The translations under genes and the position numbers were made by a program. Shown one piece after another: positions 35,881 to 46,286 of a DNA stretch of 64,000 bases (positions are counted from its first letter, which is position 1; every line of letters begins with the position of its first letter). Source of the stretch: Vibrio gazogenes (lineage in GTDB: Bacteria; Pseudomonadota; Gammaproteobacteria; Enterobacterales; Vibrionaceae); assembly GCF_023920225.1 (NCBI RefSeq), contig NZ_CP092587.1, positions 1,612,001 through 1,676,000 of the forward strand, written 5' to 3'. The notes under the pieces were generated by a model. It was not told the origin of the DNA. It was given only the letters and a program-made list of their open reading frames with translations, and made no database searches.

Positions 35881-37107
35881 ATGCTAAAAGTTGCAATGCT
35901 TAGTACTGGTGAAGAAGTACTCCATGGTGATATTCAGGATACGAATGCAACATGGTTGTCCAGCCTTTTTTTTGAACAAGGCTATCCACTGACAAAGCGT
36001 TCAACCGCTGGCGATAACCGTCAGATGTTGCGTGATGAAATTTTGATGCTGGCTTTAAATTCAGACATTTTGATTGTTAATGGTGGTTTGGGACCAACCA
36101 GCGACGATCTGTCTGCCGAAGTTGCAGCAGAAGCGGCTGAGCAGCAGTTGGTGTTATTTCCTGACTGGCTTGAAACGATGAAAGCTCGTTTCGTTCAGCG
36201 TAATTTGGTCATGTCTGACAGTAATATCAAGCAAGCAATGTTACCGGAACATGCAACAATCTTGGATAACCCCATAGGAACCGCTTGTGGGTTTAGAGTG
36301 GAAATTCATGATTGTCTTTGTTATTTCACCCCCGGAGTCCCATCTGAGTTTCAAAAAATGATCAGTGAGCAAGTGCTGCCGGATTTAAAGCGACAATTTC
36401 CGGATTCCTCCGATTTGGTTTGTCATCGTTTATACACATTGGGGTCGTCCGAGTCTGTTTTAGAAGATTTACTCCATCAGGTTGAACTGCCCGACGAATA
36501 TCTACTGGGTTTTCGTGCTTACCTTCCTTTTATTGAAGTTAAATTGTTCGGGCCTGCAGGGCAGGACAATGAAATGTATCGTCTAATGGAAGAAATTTTT
36601 ACCCATGTGTCCGAATGGACCGTCAGCATTGATCAGCCGATGCTTGCTCAGCTTTCACAAGTGATGTACGACAGCGGAAAAACACTGGCGGTTGCTGAAC
36701 AGTCAACACGAGGCTGGCTGGTGGATTGGTTGTTTAGTGATGATACGATCTTTGAGCAATGTGGGAGTAGTTGGGTGTTGAGTCCGAAAGTCTCTGAGAA
36801 GATGTCTGCTCAGGATCCGGTTTCTGCCGTATTGGCACTCGCCAGTGCGACTAAAGAGAAAAGTGAGACGGAACTCGCTCTCGTGACGGGGGAGTTTCGC
36901 AAAGATGGTTTCACACTGGCGTTATCGGCTTCTGAAGGGGAGTGGGCACAGCAGTTGAAATTCAAACGGGATTATCGCGCTGATGAGCGAAAAATTCTGA
37001 TCGGTACGATTGCTGCAGACATGTTGTTGCGTTACTTATCCTCAAAACCAGTCTTTGGCAAGTACTCATCGACCCTGTCAGAGAAACAGATTTATATACC
37101 CAAGTAA
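35881..37107 (+). CDS. CinA-like protein (MoCF-biosynthesis/competence-damage family)
   Basis: 408 residues. The N-terminal molybdopterin-binding-like domain reads KVAMLSTGEEVLHGDIQDTNATWLSSLF and IVNGGLGPTSDDL, as in CinA and YfaY. The C-terminal half is a weak match to the CinA amidohydrolase domain, so nicotinamide-nucleotide deamidase activity is doubtful. In Escherichia coli the related yfaY gene is also near nrdAB. The last codons (IYIPK-stop) fall inside a TATACCCAAGT sequence repeated 328 bp downstream, so the natural C-terminus may have been replaced by a repeat insertion. Confidence 0.85.
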   Translation: MLKVAMLSTGEEVLHGDIQDTNATWLSSLFFEQGYPLTKRSTAGDNRQMLRDEILMLALNSDILIVNGGLGPTSDDLSAEVAAEAAEQQLVLFPDWLETMKARFVQRNLVMSDSNIKQAMLPEHATILDNPIGTACGFRVEIHDCLCYFTPGVPSEFQKMISEQVLPDLKRQFPDSSDLVCHRLYTLGSSESVLEDLLHQVELPDEYLLGFRAYLPFIEVKLFGPAGQDNEMYRLMEEIFTHVSEWTVSIDQPMLAQLSQVMYDSGKTLAVAEQSTRGWLVDWLFSDDTIFEQCGSSWVLSPKVSEKMSAQDPVSAVLALASATKEKSETELALVTGEFRKDGFTLALSASEGEWAQQLKFKRDYRADERKILIGTIAADMLLRYLSSKPVFGKYSSTLSEKQIYIPK

Positions 37108-37433
37108 CCTCAAGATGCAGGATTCAGAGTGTCTTCAATCGGTGTCATTCAAGGAAAATGTCGGCAGGAATGGCCTTCCCATTTCAATGGCATGTATATT
37201 CCGGCAACATCCTTATAAATCAATTTATTAGATTCAGGTATGTCGTTTTTCTCCGGTGTATTTCCCCCTCATATTATGTGAGTCATCACATTTGATAGGG
37301 GGGTAATACTTTGAATTACCACCTTATAATTTCAAAGAAAATCTGATTATTCTTTATGCGTAAATTGTCTAATGTTTAATCCGATGATTTCTTAAGTGTT
37401 TCCTCATTTCCTCAAAAATGGCTATACCCAAGT
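37095..37433. repeat. Region bracketed by TATACCCAAGT direct repeats
   Basis: TATACCCAAGT occurs at 37095-37105 and again at 37423-37433. Between them (and from 37108 to 37489) I find no gene. The stretch TATACCCAAGTAACCTCAAG at the left end resembles dispersed intergenic repeats of Vibrio; that recollection should be checked. Confidence 0.4.
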
Positions 37434-37489
37434 GTGTCTTATCCACGCTAAACTGAAATCTCGTAAAACGGATACGGCAGGAGGCTGGC

Positions 37490-37768
37490 ATGCAGAGTCA
37501 TTCAAAGATTCTTGTTTGGTACAAAGTTGCAAGTCAACAAGTTGTTTTGGGAGAGGCATATCAGGATATGAGTGATAGACTGGTTTCGCTTTGGTTAGAT
37601 ACACCGACGGAAAACGACTTGATGAGTGACTTGGGCTATCATATTTCACTATTTGGAGATGATGGACGTAAGATTGCTGATAAAGCAATTTCAATGTTAA
37701 CCGCTGATCAGTTATTGGGAAAAGCACAACGGCTCGCCGAAACCGGAAAAACTGAGGCCCGACTATAG
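37490..37768 (+). CDS. Small conserved-looking hypothetical protein, 92 residues
   Basis: 92 residues beginning MQSHSKILVWYKVASQQ, soluble, acidic in the middle (TPTENDLMSDLGYHISLFGDDGR), with no membrane span or known motif. The start is very well supported by AGGAGG followed by CTGGC. It is convergent with the yfaE-nrdB-nrdA operon and stands alone. I do not recognise the family. Confidence 0.75.
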   Translation: MQSHSKILVWYKVASQQVVLGEAYQDMSDRLVSLWLDTPTENDLMSDLGYHISLFGDDGRKIADKAISMLTADQLLGKAQRLAETGKTEARL

Positions 37769-37833
37769 CGACTAGAAATCAGCCATAGCCGTGTGATAAA
37801 CATCAGATGAATTGTTGACTTGATGGTAATCGG

Positions 37834-38115
37834 CTAGGCTCGTTTCACTTCATGCTCGTAATGAACATCTTGAAGTTCTATCGGTTGACTACCTGCCCGG
37901 CAAATACAAGGTAAGACCTCATCAGACTGGGTATACGCGAGCGCAAACCCCACATACTCAACTTCCCCTGCAGATAACTTACATCGACAGGCACCACAGT
38001 GCCCGTCTCTGCAATTATATTCAACATTCAGCCCAGCGTTTTCCATGGCTTCAAGTAATGTCTCGGAGCCATTGGATTCGATTGTGAGCGTCTGATTGAT
38101 TTTGATGGTTGGCAT
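37834..38115 (-). CDS. yfaE: 2Fe-2S ferredoxin YfaE (ribonucleotide reductase maintenance)
   Basis: 93 residues of the plant-type [2Fe-2S] fold. The cluster cysteines are in NCRDGHCGACRCKL and the last in LPCICRAG. YfaE regenerates the diiron-tyrosyl radical cofactor of NrdB. It directly follows nrdB in the same operon (two bases between), the usual gammaproteobacterial arrangement. Confidence 0.94.
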   Translation of the reverse strand: MPTIKINQTLTIESNGSETLLEAMENAGLNVEYNCRDGHCGACRCKLSAGEVEYVGFALAYTQSDEVLPCICRAGSQPIELQDVHYEHEVKRA

Positions 38116-38117
38116 AA

Positions 38118-39251
38118 TTACAGCTCAAAGCCTTCAAAGTCATCAAGGTTCACTTGATTATCAATTTGGCCGACCAGATACGAGCTGATCTCTGCTTCCT
38201 GAGGGGCAACCTGAACATTGTCTGAGGATAACCAAGCATTGATCCAAGGAATCGGGTTGTTGACTGCTTCCGGATAAGCCACGTCCAGCCCGACAGCCTG
38301 CATCCGGATATTGGTTATATACTCGACATATTGACAGAGGATATCTTTGTTCAAACCAATCATTGAGCCATCTTTGAACAGATATTCTGCCCACTCTTTC
38401 TCTTGCTCGGCTGCGGTCTTAAATAGGTCGAAACATTCTTGTCTACACTCTTCTGCGATCTGAATGAACGAAAAGTCATCCTGACCATTGCGCAGGAGAT
38501 TCAGCATATGCTGTGTGCCGGTCAGATGCAGTGCTTCATCACGAGCAATCAGTTTGATAATTTTGGCATTTCCTTCCATGAGCTCTCGCTCAGCAAAGGC
38601 AAAAGAGCAGGCAAAGCTGACGTAAAAACGAATGGCTTCAAGTGCGTTGACTGACATTAGGCACAAATAGAGTTTTTTCTTTAACTCATGAAGGCTGACA
38701 ACGACAGTCTGATGATTGATCTCATGCTTGCCTTCACCATAACGGTGATAGTCGTTAGTCAGTTTGATCAGTTCATCATAATAATGGGCAATATCACCGG
38801 CTCGTTTAATAATGTGTTCATTTTCAACAATATCATCGAAAACGGTAGCGGGATCATTGACGATATTACGAATAATATGTGTGTATGACCGAGAGTGAAT
38901 GGTTTCAGAGAAAGACCAGGTCTCAATCCATGTTTCCAATTCAGGCAGTGACACTAAAGGAAGCAGTGCCACGTTTGGACTACGCCCCTGAATAGAATCG
39001 AGCAGCGTCTGGTATTTCAGATTAGAGATGAAAATATGCTTTTCATGCTCGGGCAGATTATTGTAGTTGATTCGATCTGTCGAGACATCGACTTCTTCGG
39101 GACGCCAGAAGAAAGAAAGCTGTTTCTCGATTAATTTTTCGAAGATCTCATATTTTTGTTGGTCATAACGTGCCACGTTCACTGGTTGACCAAGAAACAT
39201 CGGTTCTTTGAGCTGGTTGTTCTTTTTTTGTGTAAAAGTGCTGTAAGCCAT
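38118..39251 (-). CDS. nrdB: Class Ia ribonucleotide reductase beta subunit
   Basis: 377 residues of NrdB. It holds the diiron site and tyrosyl radical: [27 protein letters not shown] with the iron-ligand Glu and His, FAERELMEG, and [14 protein letters not shown]. It initiates the radical used by NrdA for deoxynucleotide synthesis. The ATG at 39251 ([10 protein letters not shown]) is preceded by TTGAGGCAAC; the frame from 39272 adds seven residues and is less likely. It lies between nrdA and yfaE. Confidence 0.97.
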   Translation of the reverse strand: MAYSTFTQKKNNQLKEPMFLGQPVNVARYDQQKYEIFEKLIEKQLSFFWRPEEVDVSTDRINYNNLPEHEKHIFISNLKYQTLLDSIQGRSPNVALLPLVSLPELETWIETWSFSETIHSRSYTHIIRNIVNDPATVFDDIVENEHIIKRAGDIAHYYDELIKLTNDYHRYGEGKHEINHQTVVVSLHELKKKLYLCLMSVNALEAIRFYVSFACSFAFAERELMEGNAKIIKLIARDEALHLTGTQHMLNLLRNGQDDFSFIQIAEECRQECFDLFKTAAEQEKEWAEYLFKDGSMIGLNKDILCQYVEYITNIRMQAVGLDVAYPEAVNNPIPWINAWLSSDNVQVAPQEAEISSYLVGQIDNQVNLDDFEGFEL

Positions 39252-39337
39252 AGTTGCCTCAATCTGTTTCACCCTCTCATTGAGAGAGGGTGTAAAACTG
39301 GTATATGTTGACAGAGAAAAATTCGATACGGTATACG

Positions 39338-41626
39338 TTAAATCTTACAAGCGCCACCGGCACAATCATCGTCTTCGACAACTGATGAAGTGACATCCTT
39401 CTGATCGTCTTTCGCGCCATCTCTTGTATTGTGATAATACAGGGTTTTCACACCAAATTTATAAGCAGTCAGTAGATCCTGAAGCAGTTGCTTCATTGGC
39501 ACTCTGCCACTCTCGTAACGCGTCGGATCATAGTTTGTATTTGCAGAAATCGATTGGTCGATAAATTTTTGCATGATACTTACAAGATGTAGATAACCTT
39601 CATTTGAACCGATATCCCACAAGAGCTCGTAGTTAGATTTCAACTCAGTAAACTCAGGAACGACCTGTTTCAAAATACCGTCTTTGGACGCTTTTACTGA
39701 GATATAACCGCGTGGTGGTTCAATCCCATTGGTCGCATTTGAAATTTGAGACGATGTTTCTGAAGGCATCAGTGCTGTCAACGTTGAGTTTCTCAAACCA
39801 TATTCCATGATATCGTCACGAAGCTGATCCCAATCATAATGCAGTGGTTCAGCACAAAGTTGATCGATGTCCTTTTTATAGGTATCAATCGGCATGAGGC
39901 CTTTCGCATAGTTGGTTTCATTGAAAGCAGGGCAGCGACCTTGCTCTTTTGCCAAATTCATCGATGCTTTGAGCAAATGATATTGCATGGCTTCAAAAGT
40001 TCGGTGAGTGAGGTCATTGGCACTACCATCAGAATATTTGACGCCATGTTTTGCCAGATAATAGGCATAGTTGATGACACCAACACCCAGCGTCCGGCGA
40101 TTCATAGTTGCTTTACGCGCTGCGGGGAGTGGGTAATCTTGATAGTCAAGCAGGGCATCCAGTGCGCGGACAACAAGATCAGAGAGACCTTCAAAGTCAT
40201 CTAAAGACTGAATCGCACCAAGGTTGAAGGCAGACAGCGTACACAGTGCAATTTCGCCTTCTTCATCTTCAACATTGTTCAATGGTTTGGTTGGTAACGC
40301 AATTTCAAGGCACAGATTCGATTGGCGAACCGGAGCAACGCTGGCATCAAATGGACTATGTGTATTGCAGTGATCAACGTTTTGGATATAGATCCGTCCA
40401 GTGGAAGCTCGTTCTTGCATCAGCAGGGTAAAGAGTTCAACCGCTTTCACGGTTTCTCGCTTGATCGAGGCGTCATTTTCATACTGAGTATACAAACGCT
40501 CAAACTCAGCCTGATCTTGGAAGAAAGCGTCGTAGAGCCCCGGTACATCAGAAGGGGAGAACAAAGAAAGATTGCCGCCCTGGACCAGACGTGTATACAT
40601 TAACTTGTTGAGCTGAACGCCGTAGTCCATATGGCGGACTCGGTTTTCTTCAACACCACGGTTATTTTTAAGGACCAGCAGTGACTGTGCTTCGCGATGC
40701 CACAGAGGATAAAAGACTGTAGCAGCCCCCCCCCGAACGCCGCCTTGAGAGCAACATTTTACAGCGGTTTGGAAATATTTATAGAAAGGGATACAACCGG
40801 TGTGAAATGCTTCTCCGCCACGGATTTCAGAACCCAGCGCACGAATGCGACCAGCATTGATACCAATGCCGGCACGTTGCGACACGTAACGAACGATAGA
40901 ACTCGATGTTGCATTGATTGAGTCGAGGCTGTCACCACACTCAATCAAGACACAGGAGCTGAATTGACGTGTCGGGGTACGGACACCGGACATAATCGGC
41001 GTTGGTAACGAGATCTGAAATTTTGACGTCGCGTCGTAGAAACGTTTGACATAGCTCAGCCGTGTTTCCTGAGGATATTTGGCAAACAGGCAGGCTGCGA
41101 CCAGAATGTACAAGAATTGAGCACTTTCATAGATTTGTCCGGTCACACGGTTTTGAACGAAATACTTACCTTCCAACTGCTTGACGGCAGCATAAGAGAA
41201 GTTCAGATCGCGGCGATGATCGATATAGTTGCCCAGTTCGATCCACTCTTCCTGCGTATAATCTTCGATGAGATGACGGTCGTATTTGCCCATCTCAACC
41301 AGTTTTGTTACGTGATCGAATAATGTCGGCGGCTCATATTGACCATATGCTTTTTTCCTCAGATGGAATACAGCAAGCCTGGCGGCAAGATATTGATAAT
41401 CTGGCGAATCTTCGGAAATTAGATCGGCTGCGGATTTAATCAGTGTTTCGTGAATGTCGGAAGTGGTGATGCCATCATAGAATTGGATATGGGCTCGGAG
41501 TTCAACTTGTGAAACCGATACATTTTGCAGCTCTTCTGCTGCCCATGCGATAACCCGATGGATCTTATCTAGATCGATTTGCTCTTTACGTCCATCGCGC
41601 TTCGTAACTGTGAGTTGTTGGTTCAT
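39338..41626 (-). CDS. nrdA: Class Ia ribonucleotide reductase alpha subunit
   Basis: 762 residues. An N-terminal ATP-cone (about 5-95) gives overall allosteric control. Catalytic cysteines are in [26 protein letters not shown] and [11 protein letters not shown], and the redox tail ends in [11 protein letters not shown]. It reduces ribonucleoside diphosphates. It heads the nrdA-nrdB-yfaE operon. The 420-bp upstream region carries a likely NrdR box and a DnaA box, consistent with tying dNTP supply to nucleotide level and replication. Confidence 0.97.
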   Translation of the reverse strand: MNQQLTVTKRDGRKEQIDLDKIHRVIAWAAEELQNVSVSQVELRAHIQFYDGITTSDIHETLIKSAADLISEDSPDYQYLAARLAVFHLRKKAYGQYEPPTLFDHVTKLVEMGKYDRHLIEDYTQEEWIELGNYIDHRRDLNFSYAAVKQLEGKYFVQNRVTGQIYESAQFLYILVAACLFAKYPQETRLSYVKRFYDATSKFQISLPTPIMSGVRTPTRQFSSCVLIECGDSLDSINATSSSIVRYVSQRAGIGINAGRIRALGSEIRGGEAFHTGCIPFYKYFQTAVKCCSQGGVRGGAATVFYPLWHREAQSLLVLKNNRGVEENRVRHMDYGVQLNKLMYTRLVQGGNLSLFSPSDVPGLYDAFFQDQAEFERLYTQYENDASIKRETVKAVELFTLLMQERASTGRIYIQNVDHCNTHSPFDASVAPVRQSNLCLEIALPTKPLNNVEDEEGEIALCTLSAFNLGAIQSLDDFEGLSDLVVRALDALLDYQDYPLPAARKATMNRRTLGVGVINYAYYLAKHGVKYSDGSANDLTHRTFEAMQYHLLKASMNLAKEQGRCPAFNETNYAKGLMPIDTYKKDIDQLCAEPLHYDWDQLRDDIMEYGLRNSTLTALMPSETSSQISNATNGIEPPRGYISVKASKDGILKQVVPEFTELKSNYELLWDIGSNEGYLHLVSIMQKFIDQSISANTNYDPTRYESGRVPMKQLLQDLLTAYKFGVKTLYYHNTRDGAKDDQKDVTSSVVEDDDCAGGACKI

Positions 41627-41722
41627 TCTGCTTTATTTTCCTAACAAAACTGATAAGACCGATTATGAATTATTTGAGGTTTAGGGTCTTGCTTATCTGA
41701 TACAAATAACATTATGCGTCAA

Positions 41723-41738
41723 ACACAATATATAGGGT
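41723..41738. promoter_or_regulatory. Candidate NrdR box
   Basis: ACACAATATATAGGGT matches the NrdR consensus acaCwAtATaTwGtgt at all but one position. It lies about 97 bp upstream of nrdA. NrdR boxes normally come in pairs about 31 bp apart; I do not see a good second copy. Confidence 0.65.
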
Positions 41739-41808
41739 CTTCATGCCTTAAGGATTACAAGATAGTGCTATTGTGGGTTTATTTCAAGTTTGTCATCAGG
41801 GGACATCT

Positions 41809-41817
41809 TGTGGATAA
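41809..41817 (-). promoter_or_regulatory. DnaA box upstream of nrdA
   Basis: Minus-strand TTATCCACA is a perfect DnaA 9-mer, about 185 bp before nrdA. DnaA control of nrdAB is established in Escherichia coli, so this site is plausible as a regulator rather than chance. Confidence 0.55.
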
Positions 41818-42048
41818 CCAGCGCATGAAATTTTTTTGTTAGTAGCTGCTTACTGAGAACCTGTGTTTACAAGAGATTGGCAAAAACAGGTGATATTTAT
41901 TTGAGTGAAGTTCTACTAAAATGAAAAAAAAACCGCTTGATCTTTAGAGGCAAATGATCAGATCAAATGCCTGGTGTTAATTTCGTCAATATGTATGAAA
42001 TTTGTGCACCAGCAAGCCGATGCACTGAATTTATATAAGGCCTAAACT

Positions 42049-42756
42049 CTATTCGGGCAGTGTTGTATGCACAATATAATTGACATCGACTCGATGCCCG
42101 AGACGATATGTGTGGGTGAAGGGATTGTAGTGTAGCCCCGTGATCCCTCGCTCTTGCAGCGGGGTCTGATCAATCATCCGCAATAACTCTGAAGGACGAA
42201 TAAATCTCTCATGGTCATGTGTGCCTTCCGGTACAATCTTCAGTAATTTTTCTGCACCGACAATTGCAAATAGATAGGATTTCAAATTACGGTTCAGTGT
42301 TGAAAAGAATACATGTCCGCCAGGCTTAACCAGTCGGGCACATGACTGAATAATGGATTGAGGTTCCGGGACATGCTCGATCATTTCCATACATGTGACC
42401 ACATCATAAGCGGCTGGATGACGTTGGGCGTGTTCTTCAATGGTTGTCTGGACATAATCAATTTGTAAATGACTTTCCAATGCATGGAGTCGTGCAACTT
42501 CCAGCGGCTCTTTTCCCATGTCGAGTCCTGTGACCGTCGCACCTTCGCGCGCGATACTCTCGGTGAGGATGCCACCACCGCATCCGACATCCAGTACTTG
42601 TTTACCGAACAGTCCATTGGCTTGTTGCAAGACATAATCTAGGCGAAGTGGGTTGATTTGATGTAGTGGTTTAAACTCTCCTTCCAGATCCCACCATCGG
42701 GAAGCTATGTCTTCAAACTTTTGAATTTCTTTCGGGTCCACATTCTGTGTTGTCAT
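42049..42756 (-). CDS. ubiG: Ubiquinone biosynthesis O-methyltransferase UbiG
   Basis: 235 residues. The SAM-binding motif is [19 protein letters not shown] at about residues 54-72, followed by VTGLDMG and [11 protein letters not shown], typical of UbiG. It carries out both O-methylation steps of ubiquinone synthesis. It is divergent from gyrA, the same arrangement as in Escherichia coli. Confidence 0.96.
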   Translation of the reverse strand: MTTQNVDPKEIQKFEDIASRWWDLEGEFKPLHQINPLRLDYVLQQANGLFGKQVLDVGCGGGILTESIAREGATVTGLDMGKEPLEVARLHALESHLQIDYVQTTIEEHAQRHPAAYDVVTCMEMIEHVPEPQSIIQSCARLVKPGGHVFFSTLNRNLKSYLFAIVGAEKLLKIVPEGTHDHERFIRPSELLRMIDQTPLQERGITGLHYNPFTHTYRLGHRVDVNYIVHTTLPE

Positions 42757-43139
42757 TTTCAGATCCGTTGTTGATATCTACACTGTCGCAATCGCGATGT
42801 ACCGTTTTGCTCGTCGTATTATACAGAAATGCAATGCCCCCGAAAGTTTCAGTCTCTGAAACCAGCAATATTTACTATCTATTCATCCAATCAATTGATT
42901 CTGGGTCGCTAATAATCTGATGACGGTAAAAAGTTGATTGTGTCATGCGTTGAAAAAATGCACTGATGAATCAATGACTCTTGAAGAAGTGAGTAAAATA
43001 TAGCCAGTTAATTCGCGACCGATGTAACAAGCTGAGAAAAGGAGAGTGAAAGTGATGCCGAAGTAGCAAAACCTGTGTTATATTTTCCGGTCTTATACGT
43101 ATCGAATATACGATCAAACTATAGAGGGACAATGGCTCT
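42757..43139. other. ubiG-gyrA divergent promoter region
   Basis: 383 bp with no gene. A short inverted repeat CGTAT-N5-ATACG occurs near 43098-43112, close to the gyrA start. GAGGG at 43122-43127 is the probable gyrA ribosome-binding site, rather far from the ATG. Promoters for both genes must be here but are not assigned. Confidence 0.4.
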
Positions 43140-45875
43140 ATGAGCGATCTAGCTAAAGAGATCACGCCTGTCAGTATAGAAGATGAGCTGAGAGGCTCAT
43201 ACCTTGACTATGCAATGTCGGTCATTGTAGGTCGGGCACTTCCTGATGCACGTGACGGACTTAAACCTGTGCACCGTCGGGTACTATACGCAATGAGCGT
43301 GTTGGGGAATGATTGGAATAAACCCTACAAAAAATCGGCCCGTGTTGTCGGCGATGTCATCGGTAAGTATCACCCCCATGGTGATAGTGCCGTCTACGAC
43401 ACAATTGTACGGATGGCACAACCGTTTTCACTTCGTTATATGCTGGTCGATGGCCAAGGCAACTTTGGCTCAATTGATGGTGATTCTGCGGCAGCAATGC
43501 GTTATACCGAAGTTCGGATGGCAAAAATTGCCCATGAGCTGCTTGCCGATCTGGATAAAGAAACCGTCGATTATGTCTCAAACTACGATGATACCGAGCA
43601 AATCCCAGCCGTATTACCAACAAAAGTACCGAACCTGTTGGTCAATGGTTCTTCTGGGATTGCGGTTGGTATGGCGACCAATATTCCGCCCCATAACTTA
43701 GGGGAAGTTATCGATGGATGCCTTGCTTTCATCGACAATGAAGATATTACGATCGATGAATTGCTCGAATATATTCCGGGCCCGGATTTCCCAACCGCAG
43801 CAATGATTAGCGGACGGAAAGGTATCATTGATGCCTATAAAACAGGTCGGGGAAAAATTTATCTCCGCTCCAAAGCAGATATCGAAAGTGATAAGAATGG
43901 TCGTGAAACCATTGTTGTGACTGAAATTCCGTATCAGGTCAATAAAGCACGTCTGATCGAGAAAATCGCAGAACTGGTCAAAGATAAAAAAGTCGAAGGT
44001 ATCAGTGCACTGCGCGATGAGTCCGATAAAGACGGGATGCGTATCGTTATCGAATGTAAGCGTGATGCTGTCGGAGAAGTGGTACTGAACAACCTGTATT
44101 CACAGACTCAGTTGCAAACGACTTTCGGGATTAACATGGTTGCTCTCGATAATGGTCAGCCCAAACTGTTTAACCTGAAAGAACTGTTAAAATGTTTTGT
44201 TAACCATCGCCGTGAAGTGGTGACTCGCCGTACAATTTTCGAATTACGCAAAGCACGGGATCGCGCCCATATCCTTGAAGGTCTGGCTCTTGCACTGGCG
44301 AATATCGATGACATTATTGAGTTGATTCGTCGTGCACCGACACCAGCCGAAGCAAAAGCGGGTCTATTGGCGCGTGGTTGGTCTTTAGGGGATGTTGCAG
44401 CGATGCTGGAACGTGCAGGTGTTGATTCTGCACGACCTGACTGGCTGGAACCACAATATGGTATCCGTGACGGGCTGTATTTCCTGACTGAGCAACAGGC
44501 ACAAGCAATTCTTGAATTAAGACTGCACCGACTGACCGGTCTTGAGCATGAGAAGATTCTGGATGAGTACAAGGTATTACTGGCGGAAATCGCTGAATTA
44601 ATGTTGATTCTTTCCAGTACTGACCGCCTCATGGAAGTCATCCGGGAAGAACTGGAAACGATCAGAAATGGTTTCGGTGATAATCGTCTGACGGAAATTA
44701 CAGCGGCTTCACATGATATTGATATGGAAGAGCTGATTGCGCGTGAAGATGTCGTCGTTACTTTATCCCACGAAAGATATGTGAAGTATCAATCTCTGAG
44801 TGATTATGAGTCTCAGCGTCGTGGTGGTAAGGGCAAAAGTGCCACGAAGATGAAAGACGAAGATTATATTGAACGTCTGCTGGTGGCGAATACACACGAT
44901 AATATTCTGTGTTTCTCGACGCGTGGTAAAACGTATCGTCTCAAAGTGTATCAGTTACCTCATGCGACTCGGACTGCGCGAGGAAAGCCGATCAATAACA
45001 TTCTTCCGTTGGAAGAAAATGAACGGATTACGGCCATTCTTCGAGTTGCTGAATATGCAGCAGATAAATTCATCTTTATGGCAACCGGTGATGGAACAGT
45101 GAAGAAAACACCGCTTGATCAGTTTGCCAATGTTCGCTCCAACGGTTTGATTGCTGTGAACTTGCGGGATGATGATTCATTGATTGGTGTCGATATTACG
45201 GATGGGGACAGTGAGATTATGTTGTTCTCTAAATTCGGTAAAGTCGTTCGCTTTAAAGAAGCAGAAGAAATTGCTGTTGTGGATGAAAATGGTCAACCAG
45301 TACTGGATGAAAATGGCCAGCCGGAGATCAAATTCAAAGGCGTGAGACCAATGGGTCGTACTGCATCGGGTGTGCGAGGCATGAAACTGGCTGATGGCGA
45401 TCAAGTGGTATCGTTAATTGTACCGAAGACCGATGGTAATGTACTTACAGTCACTGAAAATGGTTATGGTAAGCGCACCAGCCTATCTGAATACCCAACG
45501 AAAGGTCGTGGTACTCAGGGGGTTGTTTCAATCAAAGTGTCCGAACGTAACGGTAGTGTCGTTGGTGCGGTGCAGGTTGATGAGGGTGATGAGTTTATGA
45601 TGATCACCAATGCCGGAACATTGGTTCGAACCCGTGTCGGAGAAGTGAGTCAGGTTGGCCGTAATACTCAGGGCGTGACACTGATTCGAACATCAGAAGA
45701 CGAAAAAGTTGTCGGCCTACAGCGAATTGAAGAAGTAGAAGATGCAGATATCGATATTGACATCGAGTCTGAAGGTGCTCTAACCGATGATGCTCCTGAG
45801 GCTTCGTCATCAGATGTGGCATCGCCAAATGAGGATGATCATTCAGATGAGCAAGAGCAGTCTGAAGATGATTAG
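43140..45875 (+). CDS. gyrA: DNA gyrase subunit A
   Basis: 911 residues. The N-terminal breakage-reunion domain has the catalytic tyrosine in [10 protein letters not shown]. The quinolone-resistance region reads [13 protein letters not shown] with Ser83 and Asp87, the susceptible state. The GyrA box QRRGGKGK begins the C-terminal DNA-wrapping pinwheel. It is about 35 residues longer than the Escherichia coli protein: part is an acidic tail and part an insertion in the pinwheel with the tandem [16 protein letters not shown] (about residues 716-731). With GyrB it introduces negative supercoils. Confidence 0.98.
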   Translation: MSDLAKEITPVSIEDELRGSYLDYAMSVIVGRALPDARDGLKPVHRRVLYAMSVLGNDWNKPYKKSARVVGDVIGKYHPHGDSAVYDTIVRMAQPFSLRYMLVDGQGNFGSIDGDSAAAMRYTEVRMAKIAHELLADLDKETVDYVSNYDDTEQIPAVLPTKVPNLLVNGSSGIAVGMATNIPPHNLGEVIDGCLAFIDNEDITIDELLEYIPGPDFPTAAMISGRKGIIDAYKTGRGKIYLRSKADIESDKNGRETIVVTEIPYQVNKARLIEKIAELVKDKKVEGISALRDESDKDGMRIVIECKRDAVGEVVLNNLYSQTQLQTTFGINMVALDNGQPKLFNLKELLKCFVNHRREVVTRRTIFELRKARDRAHILEGLALALANIDDIIELIRRAPTPAEAKAGLLARGWSLGDVAAMLERAGVDSARPDWLEPQYGIRDGLYFLTEQQAQAILELRLHRLTGLEHEKILDEYKVLLAEIAELMLILSSTDRLMEVIREELETIRNGFGDNRLTEITAASHDIDMEELIAREDVVVTLSHERYVKYQSLSDYESQRRGGKGKSATKMKDEDYIERLLVANTHDNILCFSTRGKTYRLKVYQLPHATRTARGKPINNILPLEENERITAILRVAEYAADKFIFMATGDGTVKKTPLDQFANVRSNGLIAVNLRDDDSLIGVDITDGDSEIMLFSKFGKVVRFKEAEEIAVVDENGQPVLDENGQPEIKFKGVRPMGRTASGVRGMKLADGDQVVSLIVPKTDGNVLTVTENGYGKRTSLSEYPTKGRGTQGVVSIKVSERNGSVVGAVQVDEGDEFMMITNAGTLVRTRVGEVSQVGRNTQGVTLIRTSEDEKVVGLQRIEEVEDADIDIDIESEGALTDDAPEASSSDVASPNEDDHSDEQEQSEDD

Positions 45876-45923
45876 TTCTGACGAATATCAGCGATAACGT
45901 TCATAAAATCGAGATATTTGCCT

Positions 45924-45958
45924 AATGCCGGTCAGTTAAAAGCTGACCGGCATTTTTA
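45924..45958 (+). terminator. gyrA terminator
   Basis: The 11-bp stem ATGCCGGTCAG / CTGACCGGCAT is followed by a short T-run, about 50 bp after the gyrA stop. Confidence 0.92.
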
Positions 45959-46188
45959 TAGGGATACTTTTGCGATTTTTCTCACCATGCCAACTTGAAT
46001 CGGCTACCAGGTTGATGGGTATAAACCATACGCTGGGTTTACGACGTCCTTAAATATAATCTGTTATTGATGAAAATATTACCTATAAAATCGTCTATTT
46101 ATGAAAAAAACATTCAAATTTTAATTATATGTGACCGATATTATAATTTAAAATGAAAGTTTTTTGCTAAAAATGCGGATGGGGGTAT

Positions 46189-46204
46189 TGTGAAAACTGT
46201 CACT
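46189..46204. promoter_or_regulatory. CRP-cAMP binding site before the PTS operon
   Basis: TGTGA-N6-TCACT matches the CRP consensus TGTGA-N6-TCACA at nine of ten core positions, about 80 bp upstream of the EIIBC gene. A class of sugar operon normally activated by CRP follows. Confidence 0.65.
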
Positions 46205-46212
46205 TGACCCTA

Positions 46213-46253
46213 GTGAAACATTAAAAAAAGAGTCAGCGTGATAACGTGAAACA
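46213..46253 (+). promoter_or_regulatory. Paired GTGAAACA direct repeats
   Basis: The octamer GTGAAACA occurs at 46213-46220 and 46246-46253, between the CRP site and the first gene. Spacing of 33 bp puts both on one face of the helix. They could be half-sites for the RpiR protein encoded at 51226. Confidence 0.4.
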
Positions 46254-46286
46254 GAACCCTACACAAATGCTGACAAGGTGGTAATG

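Larger units (their letters stand above)
41627..42048. other. nrdA upstream regulatory region
   Basis: 422 bp without a gene between nrdA and ubiG, both leftward. Beyond the two sites listed separately it is AT-rich and includes a poly-A stretch near 41920. It probably also contains the end of the ubiG transcript. Confidence 0.5.
45959..46286. other. Promoter region of the PTS/mannosidase operon
   Basis: About 330 bp without a gene. It holds a CRP site (46189-46204) and two GTGAAACA direct repeats (46213-46220 and 46246-46253) exactly 33 bp apart, which is three helical turns and a candidate for the operon's RpiR-type regulator. Confidence 0.5.

Noticed and set aside
43357..43400. Quinolone-resistance substitutions in gyrA
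   Set aside because: Codons 83 and 87 read Ser and Asp, the susceptible residues.
44156..44641. 161-codon minus-strand frame inside gyrA, and similar long shadows in nrdA, mannosidase and EIIC genes
   Set aside because: They lie wholly within well-supported genes on the other strand and have the composition of codon shadows.
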